From an uncultured Paraglaciecola sp. (lineage in GTDB: Bacteria > Pseudomonadota > Gammaproteobacteria > Enterobacterales > Alteromonadaceae), in contig CANMKA010000010.1 of assembly GCA_947498355.1 (NCBI GenBank), positions 1 to 64,000 on the forward strand: a stretch of 64,000 nucleotides of DNA, read 5' to 3'. The position numbers were made by a program, and so were the translations under genes. Below the pieces are notes generated by a model. The model searched no databases. It was given only the letters and a program-made list of their open reading frames with translations, and was not told the origin of the DNA. Each line of letters begins with the position of its first letter. Position 1 is the stretch's first letter. Of the stretch, positions 36,727 to 44,322 are shown piece by piece.

Positions 36727-38844
36727 CTATCTGGCAAAAGGAGACCTTGCTTCTGTTACATTGTACAAATTAATTGGCCTAATAAGAGGTTGACCACCAT
36801 CTCGTGCGATGGGGATCCAAGGGATCCTGCCCCGTCCCTTTGACGACTTTAACAAAAACAAATCGATAGGAATTGATAAGTAGAATCCTTTAGTAAAACT
36901 GCCCTCTCCGTATTCTTCTGCACTCACATTGGTAAATGCGGCAAACGCGCCAACTACAATGCCACTGTCAAAGCGTTTAGCAAAATCCACAGTTACGCCT
37001 TTGTCCTTGGCTAAAAATCGGCCAATGTTAAGAGTAACTTGAGTATCTTTGAGAAAAGGCGGCTTGTAATAAATATTTGCATGGCCGGTTAATACTCGGT
37101 AATCAAAAAACGAGAAGTCATCTTCGTATGAGCGCTGTTGAACATAGTTTACATCTAAGCCAAAAGCTAAATTACTGTCTACAGGGCGATATAAAATTTC
37201 GCCCCCCACACCGCCGTACATAGTTTCTAGGTAGCCACCATAAAGCTGGGCATATGTATTAGGAGCTATACGGTCATGCCAGTGCAAATATAAATTCTCT
37301 AGGGTCGTACGCCTATTTGTAACATATGACCTGACATCAGTACGCACACGATGCAAGGGAGTATTAAACGCATCTCGAGTAAACCTAAACTTATCAAAAT
37401 TTTCGAGTAAGGTAGTTTTTATCGTCCCTGCGACACTTGTTTTACCGTCAAAGCTATAGCCGGCACTAAAAAGCAGCCCGCCTTGATATAAGTAAAATGC
37501 TTCTGGATTCCCAAAGGTTTGTATCCAAAAGGTCTCGACACCTGTGAAAAAACCAGCGGTATTTTCAGGATCGTAACTTTCTAATGACTCAGGGCTTATA
37601 TCACCTCTTGAGAAAGCACGCTCTATATTCGGGAAAACCGTTTGGTGAGTCGCTTCCTCTATAAATACATCAGCATCAACCATTGTTTCTACCATAGGGA
37701 CAGTGCCATTGGTTTCGACAAACTTATAGTACTTGATGCTGTCTGGCATTTCGGTGGCAGCGATACGGGAAATACGCTCAATCCCTTCATTGGGGTCGCG
37801 GTAATTAAGTTGCTGACCATACAAGGTGAGCGTGTCATCGCCTAACGCATAATCAGCGGTAGAAAATCCGGCGTCGTAAAGCATGTCCGATGTCATTCGG
37901 TACAAGTTAGGCTCAGTATTGCTCGATGGCCGGTTAGCAGGCGTAACTTCACGTTTAGGTTTATCAAATTTGACTTGCTTAAAGCTGTGCAAGTTAAAGT
38001 TGTAGGTCACTCCGAACCCTATGGTGTTGCCTCTTTGGTAATCGACAGTAAAACGGGTATTGTTCCAGCGATATACCGCGCCTATATTCCAGCGGCTATC
38101 TTGTTGCAAGGTGCCGGCTCTTTCTTGAGAATAATCATTACCCTCATATTCTAGCTTTACTGAAAGAGGTGCCCAGGGTGTGTGGTACTCGACCCCTCCA
38201 AACAACGAGGCGGGTCCTCTGAAAAACCTTTGATGATCAATTTTACCACCCAGCCCACTAAAGCCACTTGGACGCTCACAAAAGCTGTCTTTTACAGAGC
38301 AAAACGGGTTAGTCACGTTACCTGCTCGACCTAGATATCCCCACCCTAAATTTAAGTGAAAATCAAAATCTCCAGCTTTTTTACTCAACCCAACGAATTC
38401 ACTCTCGAAAAAACCTGTTCCGCCAAAATCACGAAAGCCTACAGACAACTCTGGCCAATAATAACTCTCTTTTTTAAGTCTGAATTTTGCATCTATCCCT
38501 TTATCTTTTAGGGTTTGGTCACCACTAAAACCCGGTGAAGAGCTAAATAACCGAGTTCTAACGTCAGTATATCTAACGGTAGCTTGCATCCAGGGGTAAA
38601 GCTGCACCGTCGCTGACCAAAAGCGATATTGGTCAACATCGGTATATTTAACACGTAAATCCCCATCGGCTAACATTCTGGATGTAGGCGTTTGGATTAA
38701 GCCCGTCCCCCCGTGAACCATTAAGCTTGACGAATTATTTAAATTTAATTCATCAGCAGTCACATCTGTAAGGGTGAACAAAGCCAAAAAAACGAAAGAC
38801 AGAGACAAACACTTGCGGTAAGTGCCAACAAAAAACTGACTCAT
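36727..38844 (-). CDS. yjbH: YjbH-type exopolysaccharide outer-membrane protein
   Basis: The 705-residue protein has a signal peptide (about residues 1-30) and the YjbH/DUF940 pattern: MVHGGTGLIQTPTSRMLADG near the N-terminus, FRDFGGTG, and many amphipathic beta strands ending in an aromatic-rich C-terminal part. It is predicted to be an outer-membrane beta-barrel helping export or secretion of an exopolysaccharide. The start overlaps the yjbG stop by 4 bases. It is the last of yjbE-F-G-H. Confidence 0.88.
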   Translation of the reverse strand: MSQFFVGTYRKCLSLSFVFLALFTLTDVTADELNLNNSSSLMVHGGTGLIQTPTSRMLADGDLRVKYTDVDQYRFWSATVQLYPWMQATVRYTDVRTRLFSSSPGFSGDQTLKDKGIDAKFRLKKESYYWPELSVGFRDFGGTGFFESEFVGLSKKAGDFDFHLNLGWGYLGRAGNVTNPFCSVKDSFCERPSGFSGLGGKIDHQRFFRGPASLFGGVEYHTPWAPLSVKLEYEGNDYSQERAGTLQQDSRWNIGAVYRWNNTRFTVDYQRGNTIGFGVTYNFNLHSFKQVKFDKPKREVTPANRPSSNTEPNLYRMTSDMLYDAGFSTADYALGDDTLTLYGQQLNYRDPNEGIERISRIAATEMPDSIKYYKFVETNGTVPMVETMVDADVFIEEATHQTVFPNIERAFSRGDISPESLESYDPENTAGFFTGVETFWIQTFGNPEAFYLYQGGLLFSAGYSFDGKTSVAGTIKTTLLENFDKFRFTRDAFNTPLHRVRTDVRSYVTNRRTTLENLYLHWHDRIAPNTYAQLYGGYLETMYGGVGGEILYRPVDSNLAFGLDVNYVQQRSYEDDFSFFDYRVLTGHANIYYKPPFLKDTQVTLNIGRFLAKDKGVTVDFAKRFDSGIVVGAFAAFTNVSAEEYGEGSFTKGFYLSIPIDLFLLKSSKGRGRIPWIPIARDGGQPLIRPINLYNVTEARSPFAR

Positions 38845-39596
38845 AACGAGAATACAACCTTATTTATGGCTAACTGAGCGACTAGCTCATTAATTTTTTG
38901 ATAACGCGAGTCAAAAATGCTTTGGCGAAAAGGGACAAATAACTCTCCGCCTGGCATAACTTCCACATGTTTATGATTCCAATACGCTACGGGAGCTTTA
39001 ATCAACTCGTCATTAAAGTTATTAACATAAACCCAATCTAACTCCCCGTAACCTCCTAAAACAGCTTTACCTAGATATGAATTAACACTAGCTTGGGGGG
39101 TATGCGTCAATAAGGCTGGCTTAGTTACTGCACCAAATAGCTTCACGTGCGTCCCACGGGTCGGAAGGCTCAATAAATATTCGCCACTAGGCAAGTTAGG
39201 ATTAAATTTGGGATAAAGTCGGCTAAGGTCATAGTCGACTACGATTGATGAACGCTTCGCTAATTGCCACGCCATGACATCTTTTTTCAAATGGGTCAAA
39301 GCAGAAGCCAAAGGCGCATTATTAACATCCTGATACAAAGATTCTATGGTCTTTAACAGTTCAGCCCTTAGGTGTTCTAGCTCTGGCGAGACCTTATATA
39401 AACCAGTCGACGGCCAATAGACCTTATCCAACTTGTTCGACTGTGACAAAACATGAGAAAGGCTAACGCGATCAGAAAATGACTGAGTACCTTGCTCTGA
39501 GCTAACCACTACCTCTGCAGAAGCTAGGTAACCGATAGTCATTAAACTCAGCCCTAACATGCGCGGCAAAAACGTAATAAAAGTAAATCTAGTCAT
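38841..39596 (-). CDS. yjbG: YjbG/GfcC family capsule biosynthesis protein
   Basis: The 251-residue periplasmic protein has a signal peptide (cut near GYLASAEV) and the GfcC pattern: two beta-grasp/SLBB-like domains with RVSLSHVLSQSNKLDKVYWP, and GTHVKLFGAVTKPALLTHTP followed by LDWVYVNNFNDELIKAPVAYWN. GfcC/YjbG proteins work with capsule or exopolysaccharide exporters in the periplasm. It overlaps yjbF by 4 bases and yjbH by 4 bases. Confidence 0.88.
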   Translation of the reverse strand: MTRFTFITFLPRMLGLSLMTIGYLASAEVVVSSEQGTQSFSDRVSLSHVLSQSNKLDKVYWPSTGLYKVSPELEHLRAELLKTIESLYQDVNNAPLASALTHLKKDVMAWQLAKRSSIVVDYDLSRLYPKFNPNLPSGEYLLSLPTRGTHVKLFGAVTKPALLTHTPQASVNSYLGKAVLGGYGELDWVYVNNFNDELIKAPVAYWNHKHVEVMPGGELFVPFRQSIFDSRYQKINELVAQLAINKVVFSL

Positions 39597-40261
39597 TGTA
39601 GTAACCTTGCAATACGACTCAAATAAGTGAATTCCAAGGGTTTATTCACATAGGGAATAGACTGAATACTCTTAACTAGAATGCCTGACTGCACTTCAAA
39701 GCAATAAGTATTTTGGTATGCGTCCTTAAATTCAGAAGACTTTTCTCCACCAGATAAGGTTACTGACTCTTCGACACATTGAACCGCTAAATCCTGATCC
39801 CATAGTGTTAAGTTACTGGAATAGACGTTTCCGAACCGAGTTTGTTTAGGGTGACCATATAAGCCAGAGTCAAGATCGAACTTAGTTGTCCAACGTATAC
39901 CAGGCTCAATAAATGCCCCCTTTTGTAAAGGGTCGTTGGCAATATTTGACAAATGCATGAGATTAGTGGGCAAACCAAGGGTGCGTATTAACCGACCAGA
40001 TTGAAAGGTGAACAAAACTTGATCACTAGATATCCATTTAGTTTGCTCATTCTCGAGAAACGCTAGGCCAACTATCGCTTTGGGATTATCCCCATTTTTA
40101 ACCGACATTAAGTCGGTATTTGACGCTTTAACATGCTGTAAAGAGACAAACGCATCTTTAGGTTTAGCTAAAGCTAACTCCAAGGTCTCTTGATATCTTT
40201 GATAAGTCCCGCTGCACCCTAATAATAAAACAGCAATCGCCAAAACAGACAAATACTTCAT
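39593..40261 (-). CDS. yjbF: YjbF/GfcB family lipoprotein
   Basis: The 222-residue protein has a lipoprotein signal peptide (MKYLSVLAIAVLLLGCSGT, lipid-modified Cys 16) and the GfcB/YjbF pattern GTYQRYQETLELALAKPKDA and TKWISSDQVLFTFQSGRLIR. The family assists group 4 capsule or Yjb polysaccharide export. It follows yjbE across a terminator (40312-40340), so its expression depends on read-through or on an undetected promoter in the 94-base gap. Confidence 0.88.
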   Translation of the reverse strand: MKYLSVLAIAVLLLGCSGTYQRYQETLELALAKPKDAFVSLQHVKASNTDLMSVKNGDNPKAIVGLAFLENEQTKWISSDQVLFTFQSGRLIRTLGLPTNLMHLSNIANDPLQKGAFIEPGIRWTTKFDLDSGLYGHPKQTRFGNVYSSNLTLWDQDLAVQCVEESVTLSGGEKSSEFKDAYQNTYCFEVQSGILVKSIQSIPYVNKPLEFTYLSRIARLLQ

Positions 40262-40311
40262 AAAAAAACAGCCTTGTAGTGACTAATAAAAACCCAATAA
40301 CAAAAAACCAT

Positions 40312-40340
40312 AAAAAAAACCGCCACAACGGGCGGTTTTT
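40312..40340 (-). terminator. Intrinsic terminator between yjbE and yjbFGH
   Basis: On the minus strand ACCGCC and GGCGGT pair across a short loop, with flanking A/T pairs, followed by a run of T residues. It lies 16 bases after the yjbE stop and before yjbF, so most yjbE transcripts should end here while a minority read through into yjbFGH. Confidence 0.85.
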
Positions 40341-40355
40341 AAATAATACGTCTAT

Positions 40356-40709
40356 TTACAAAGTAGTGGTTACTGTCACTGTTACTGGAGGAGCCACAGT
40401 AGTGGTTACTGTGGTAGTCACTGGGGGGGTTATAGTAGTAGTTACAGTAGTTGAAGGTGCACATTGTCCATCAATTTCTACCTCACCAGCACCACAACTA
40501 ATGGGTTCAGCTGCAAGCGGAGTGCCACTTGAATTAGAAGCAATCGCACCGGCTAAACCAAGCCCAACGGCTGTTAATGCAACTGTACTAGTTGCAACAC
40601 CACCAATAGTAGTAGTAGTTGCAGCAGTGCCAGATGCTTGTTGCTGAGCATTAGCTGACGTACCTATAAGCGCTACAGAAAAAAGGGTACCTAAAATTAA
40701 CTTGTTCAT
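40356..40709 (-). CDS. yjbE: YjbE-type small secreted protein
   Basis: The 117-residue protein has a signal peptide (MNKLILGTLFSVALIGTSA, cut after NAQ). The mature part is rich in Ala, Gly, Thr and Ser, with a hydrophobic stretch (TVALTAVGLGLAGAIASN), a Cys pair (SCGAGEVEIDGQCAP), and a Thr/Val-rich tail of repeated TTTVT and PPV units. The composition and the position before yjbFGH fit YjbE. ATG 40709 with GGAG 5 bases upstream is preferred over the long reading from 40874. It has its own promoter and terminator, so it is likely made in much larger amounts than YjbFGH. Confidence 0.78.
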   Translation of the reverse strand: MNKLILGTLFSVALIGTSANAQQQASGTAATTTTIGGVATSTVALTAVGLGLAGAIASNSSGTPLAAEPISCGAGEVEIDGQCAPSTTVTTTITPPVTTTVTTTVAPPVTVTVTTTL

Positions 40710-40746
40710 GAAAACTCCATGTATAGTGATATATGTTATTAGTTCG

Positions 40747-40775
40747 AATATACGCCAGTTTAGGCCCAATATCAA
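40747..40775 (-). promoter_or_regulatory. Sigma-70 promoter of yjbE
   Basis: On the minus strand TTGATA (40775-40770) is followed after 17 bases by TATATT (40752-40747). Transcription would start near 40740, giving a leader of about 30 bases before the yjbE ATG. The boxes are close to consensus. Confidence 0.65.
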
Positions 40776-40851
40776 TAACGCAATTGGTAAAACTCGCCTT
40801 TCTAAATTAAGCAAAGTATATGCGAAAAAGACATTGCTGGAGCAAATAAGT

Positions 40852-41160
40852 TTAGAGTAACTTTTTGGCTGCATGCTGCTGCTGGTCGGTTAATTCCTGA
40901 TATTTTAGTACCAAACTTCCCCTTTCTTGTTCTGACTTGACTGCACGCCCTATCAAAATTTTTATGGGCTCATCATCAATAACAAGAAATGTGCGGCTCT
41001 CAATATTAATTTTCCTAGGCTTCCTGGGCTTTTGTGGTTTTGAAACTTTACTCGTACACTTAGGAGAAATTAAACTGGGGTCAAAGCCTTCTTGCTCCCA
41101 AATACTTAAAAGTTTCTCAGAGGGCAAATTCAATTCATTCAAAGCATCCATCAAATTCAT
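40852..41160 (-). CDS. Hypothetical small protein between yjbE and the glycosyltransferase
   Basis: The 102-residue protein cannot be named. The first 30 residues (LMDALNELNLPSEKLLSIWE) look helical. A basic, Pro-rich linker follows (SKPQKPRKPRK), then a predicted beta-strand pair (TFLVIDDEPIKILI) and a C-terminal helix ending QQQHAAKKLL. It has no signal peptide and might bind nucleic acid through the basic linker. There is no good ribosome binding site, and Met 4 (41151) is an alternative start. It is accepted because it does not shadow another gene and fills the space between two operon genes. Confidence 0.5.
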   Translation of the reverse strand: MNLMDALNELNLPSEKLLSIWEQEGFDPSLISPKCTSKVSKPQKPRKPRKINIESRTFLVIDDEPIKILIGRAVKSEQERGSLVLKYQELTDQQQHAAKKLL

Positions 41161-41323
41161 TTTAATCGTAATAGCTTCGAATGGGTTGTCTATTGACTTA
41201 AAAAACCGTTTTAGTGCTTCTTTCTCTAAAAAAAAGAGCTTTCATTTAATTATCTCATGGTTGAGCAGAACGTATAATCTACACAGGATTGGTAAAAACA
41301 ACTATTAGCAATGAAGTTTTACT

Positions 41324-42562
41324 TTAACTGGCCTTCAAACAACTGCGTGTAGCTAAGATCTTATCAAGCATCAGTTTAGCCAGTTTTTCTCTGGAGTATT
41401 TATGCGCAGCCTCAGCGCTATTATCTGCTAGTGTAGTTAATAATTTTGGGGTTAGATAAAGTTTCAGGATGTCATCTCGAAGTAATTCTGGCGATTCTGG
41501 TAGGATAACTAACCCTGCATCGGCGTCTGAAACTATTTTGGTCGCCTCGCCAATTGGAGCCGTCATGATCATGGGGAGTCCCATTCCCATCGATTCGAAA
41601 ATCTTTGATGGAATAACCGTTTTAAATAATTCAGTATCCTTTAAGCTAATTAATGAAATGTCACACAAGCTCCATAACTTTGGCATCAGTTCCTTCGGCT
41701 GTCTTGGTATAAACACTACATTGGATAATTTTTTACTAGCTACAAGCTTTTCTACTTCAGGCTTAGCAGCACCACCACCAGCAAAAAGGATCACAATATT
41801 TTTATAATCTACCAACAACTCAGCAGTTTCTACAATTTTATCTAACGCATGCGCCATCCCGTGCGTACCAATGTAGCCAACAACAAATTTCTCTTTTAAA
41901 TTATATTCATCAATAAATTCAGGCGCTTTAACCTTAGTTGGTGAATATGCAGTTAAATCAACACCATTAAGCACAACATCAATTTTATTCCCATCTATAC
42001 CGCGATCTATTAACTCTGTTTTAAAACTATGAGTCACAGAAATAATTTTATTTGCACGGCGATATAAAAACATTTCAATTTTTTCTAAAATTCTAATGGG
42101 TAGTGTACGCCCCATAGCACCAACCGCAGTAATAGATGCCGGCCATATATCCCTAAGCTCGAATATAAAAGGTTTAAAACGAACTGCAGCTAAGGCCCAT
42201 GCGCTAACGGCGGTAAAAAACTGCGGCGAGGTACCAATGATAACATCCGGTTTTTTCACAAATAAACCGGCAAAAAAACTAGTTACCATAAAAGACATAA
42301 AATCTAAAATACGTTTTGCAAAGCCTTCATTCGCCGTAATATAAGTTTTCACACGGCGAACTTCTATACCCTCTAAATACTCTTTTTTATACCAAATATT
42401 TTTGTAACCTTCAAAAACCTTCCCCTCAGGAAAATTAGGTGCCCCGGTAATAATAGTTACCTTATGGCCTTCCTTAATCCATTCTCTAGCATGTTCATAA
42501 GTACGTGTAGCAGGAGCATTACCTTCAGGAGGGAAATTATCCGTTAAAAATAAGATATGCAT
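41324..42562 (-). CDS. WbuB-like family 4 glycosyltransferase
   Basis: The 412-residue GT-B enzyme (group 1, GT4) starts MHILFLTDNFPPEGNAPATR, a pattern of WbuB-type transferases, and contains VVGYIGTHGMAHALDKIVE and the C-terminal donor-site segment VIPSKIFESMGMGLPMIM with the acidic residue of the E-x7-E motif. WbuB proteins transfer an N-acetylfucosamine-type or related sugar in O-antigen synthesis; the specificity here is unknown. ATG 42562 starts 2 bases after the upstream stop, while an ATG at 42580 would overlap it. It is the last polysaccharide-unit gene before the yjb set. Confidence 0.85.
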   Translation of the reverse strand: MHILFLTDNFPPEGNAPATRTYEHAREWIKEGHKVTIITGAPNFPEGKVFEGYKNIWYKKEYLEGIEVRRVKTYITANEGFAKRILDFMSFMVTSFFAGLFVKKPDVIIGTSPQFFTAVSAWALAAVRFKPFIFELRDIWPASITAVGAMGRTLPIRILEKIEMFLYRRANKIISVTHSFKTELIDRGIDGNKIDVVLNGVDLTAYSPTKVKAPEFIDEYNLKEKFVVGYIGTHGMAHALDKIVETAELLVDYKNIVILFAGGGAAKPEVEKLVASKKLSNVVFIPRQPKELMPKLWSLCDISLISLKDTELFKTVIPSKIFESMGMGLPMIMTAPIGEATKIVSDADAGLVILPESPELLRDDILKLYLTPKLLTTLADNSAEAAHKYSREKLAKLMLDKILATRSCLKAS

Positions 42563-42564
42563 AT

Positions 42565-44220
42565 TTATAACTTTGTCCATGTAATTTGATATGTGACAGA
42601 TGGCATTAAATAATTAAGTTTTAGCTTTTTACTTGCTTTAACAACGCCAAATTCTGGGTGCCAAGTAGCATCTTCTACTAACAAACTAGCACCTGCTACT
42701 TTGATATTAATCTGATAATTATTTAACTGTAATAAACAATCATTCACTGAGCACGAAACTACATCTACGTTAGGGTGTAAATGCAATATGGCAACCGCAG
42801 ATTGATATTCACCCTCAAGCGTATCTTTAATTTCAAGATCATTTAATGATACTTGCCATGAACGATTATGCTGACAAGAAATGCCCTGTTTATTATAACC
42901 ATTGTGTGATGCTGAAAACTGTACTGTTTGTTGTTCAGTAACATCACTAACTTGACGCTTAATAATATTAGCGCGGCGAGCAACCCGAAAGCCACTCCAA
43001 ACTTCTGACGAATTGGTATTATCAATAACAACCGTGTTATGAGCCGAAGTACTTCTTTGCCGAATTCGCTCTTCATTCATGCCATATAATGATGTGCCTG
43101 AATTCACAAATACTCGTTGTTCTGCAATAGATAATTCAAAAGTTAAAGAATCAGCATGAGCATGACCAGGTATATAACTAGGGCCAACTTCAGCAAGATC
43201 AGCAATTAACTGTAGGTTATTTCCTTTTACAGAAACATAACCACTCTCTTTTAAGTTATAAATCGCTAACTTATCTTTAGGTGCCGATAATTTACTTACT
43301 GTAAAACCCAATATATTAGCGTAGGTTCTAAGCACATTATTTTGGGGTGCAATACCAAATGCAGAATCATTAAAGAAGCTTATTTTATCGTCACCTAAAC
43401 TCATAATATCAAGCCAATTGAACATTCTTACTATGGTTTTATTAACAATACTAACAATATTGTTAGGGACACGTTTAGGAAAGCACTTGAATAAATTGGC
43501 TAGATCTAAAAGATCAGTCAGCATTATGGCATGATACATTGGTGTCAACTCAAAGCTACCGCCATCATTTAACACTTGCTCATTAAGCTCCTTTTCAAAG
43601 TCTTTAAGTGCAATTTTCAGCCAAAGATCAGCATTTTTCCCCTCTAAAAAACAACCGGCAAACAAGAGTGCTTTTAAATTTACGAAATAGTGATTACCCA
43701 ACAGGTGTTTTTCTAAATCTTGAGACAAAAAATCAGCTTGCTGGGCTAAACTATTCAGCATATTTTGATCATAATTTAAACCAGACAAAAATGATTTAGT
43801 CCAATTAACAATACGCAAAGATATGGTATAAGGCTCCCAGCCATTACCACCATCTGTAGCGGGATTATCTTCAATCCATTTATTTATCCATTGAACTTGT
43901 AAAGTAATTCTTTTATTAGAGTTAAAAGCCGTGAGATCATCAAAATAATGTAAATTATAAAGCCAAAGCTTTTCTTCATTTTCATTGTTCCAGTGAGCTT
44001 TATTACAAACTTTACCAACATGGTTTAAAAAACACACATCAGTATCACTAATAAACTTCTGTTCATGAAGATATTGAGTGACCCATTCACCTGATAATTG
44101 AGCCGTAACTGCGGTAAATGTACTAATTTTAGGATGCTTAAATTTTTTCAAAACTCGATGATAAAGCTGAGTGAATTTAAGATATTTTAATGTGTGAAAA
44201 TACAATGAAAGTTTTGACAT
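42565..44220 (-). CDS. Heparinase II/III family protein
   Basis: The 551-residue protein has an N-terminal alpha-toroid region (WLYNLHYFDDLTAFNSNKRI, GGNGWEPYTISLRIVNWTKS, LLGNHYFVNLKALLFAGCFL) and a C-terminal beta-sandwich with PGHAHADSLTFELSIAEQRV and GTSLYGMNEERIRQRSTSAH followed by NTVVIDNTNSSEVW. These are the heparinase II/III family features, including the catalytic His and Tyr region. No signal peptide is visible, which is unusual for a polysaccharide lyase. Members encoded in surface-polysaccharide loci are thought to act on the locus polymer. It sits between a two-domain dehydrogenase and a WbuB-like transferase. Confidence 0.85.
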   Translation of the reverse strand: MSKLSLYFHTLKYLKFTQLYHRVLKKFKHPKISTFTAVTAQLSGEWVTQYLHEQKFISDTDVCFLNHVGKVCNKAHWNNENEEKLWLYNLHYFDDLTAFNSNKRITLQVQWINKWIEDNPATDGGNGWEPYTISLRIVNWTKSFLSGLNYDQNMLNSLAQQADFLSQDLEKHLLGNHYFVNLKALLFAGCFLEGKNADLWLKIALKDFEKELNEQVLNDGGSFELTPMYHAIMLTDLLDLANLFKCFPKRVPNNIVSIVNKTIVRMFNWLDIMSLGDDKISFFNDSAFGIAPQNNVLRTYANILGFTVSKLSAPKDKLAIYNLKESGYVSVKGNNLQLIADLAEVGPSYIPGHAHADSLTFELSIAEQRVFVNSGTSLYGMNEERIRQRSTSAHNTVVIDNTNSSEVWSGFRVARRANIIKRQVSDVTEQQTVQFSASHNGYNKQGISCQHNRSWQVSLNDLEIKDTLEGEYQSAVAILHLHPNVDVVSCSVNDCLLQLNNYQINIKVAGASLLVEDATWHPEFGVVKASKKLKLNYLMPSVTYQITWTKL

Positions 44221-44322
44221 GAATAAATAATATAATGATCAAATGGAGCAGTAAAAGCAAAAGAGACTTTCACCATACTTAAATAAAGCAGCTGAAAGCC
44301 TCTAAAACACATTAAGAAAAGT

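Noticed and set aside
40356-40874. Long reading of the yjbE frame from 40874
   Set aside because: The first 55 residues lack a signal peptide pattern and overlap the upstream gene; ATG 40709 has GGAG and gives a clean secretion signal.
43608-43799. Antisense small protein inside the heparinase gene
   Set aside because: It is a shadow frame of a gene with clear family motifs, without a ribosome binding site or similarity.
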